Source: Chitinispirillaceae bacterium (lineage in GTDB: Bacteria > Fibrobacterota > Chitinivibrionia > Chitinivibrionales > Chitinispirillaceae). From it: DNA of 5,028 nt. The notes beneath the pieces were generated by a model. That model saw only the letters and a list, made by a program, of their open reading frames with translations, made no database searches and was not told where the DNA came from. The position numbers and the translations under genes are program-made. This document shows positions 5,028-5,028 of the stretch, piece after piece. Every line of letters begins with the position of its first letter. The first letter of the stretch is position 1. Where the stretch lies: contig JAFGOU010000585.1 in NCBI GenBank assembly GCA_016926315.1, positions 1 to 5,028 on the forward strand, read 5' to 3'.

Positions 5028-5028
5028 C

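Overview
The window is a compact block of bacterial genes, all on the minus strand, so they read from right to left. The likely source is a Gram-negative, double-membrane bacterium. I lean towards a Desulfuromonadota/Geobacter-type deltaproteobacterium because of the Pal-type lipoprotein with extra cysteines, the NtrC-type two-component pair and a textbook sigma-54 promoter. This is inference from sequence style; there is no rRNA or other marker to settle it. Base composition is moderately GC-rich.

Layout in transcription order. (1) 5028-4765: an intergenic-looking stretch with a strong plus-strand terminator hairpin, a second large inverted repeat and an unconvincing open frame. (2) 4764-3163: membrane sensor histidine kinase (two TM segments, HAMP, PAS, HisKA, HATPase). 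(3) 3143-1704: its NtrC-family response regulator (receiver, sigma-54 AAA+ domain with intact GAFTSA, Fis-type HTH). (4) 1703-1516: control region with two identical 12-bp dyads (candidate upstream activator sites), a consensus-perfect -24/-12 sigma-54 promoter and an inverted repeat across the predicted start site. (5) 1515-1111: small secreted protein with a Met/His/Cys-rich patch and a short conserved-looking core. (6) 924-391: Pal/OmpA-type peptidoglycan-binding lipoprotein. (7) 370-1: PRC-barrel protein cut by the window edge.

Working model: the kinase passes a signal to the regulator, which binds the dyads about 110 and 130 bp upstream of the sigma-54 start and drives the small secreted protein, perhaps continuing into the lipoprotein and PRC-barrel genes. 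The window thus looks like a self-contained envelope-response locus, with sensor, regulator, promoter and cell-envelope outputs side by side. The promoter and domain calls are direct sequence observations. The regulatory link is inference from position, and the triggering signal is unknown.
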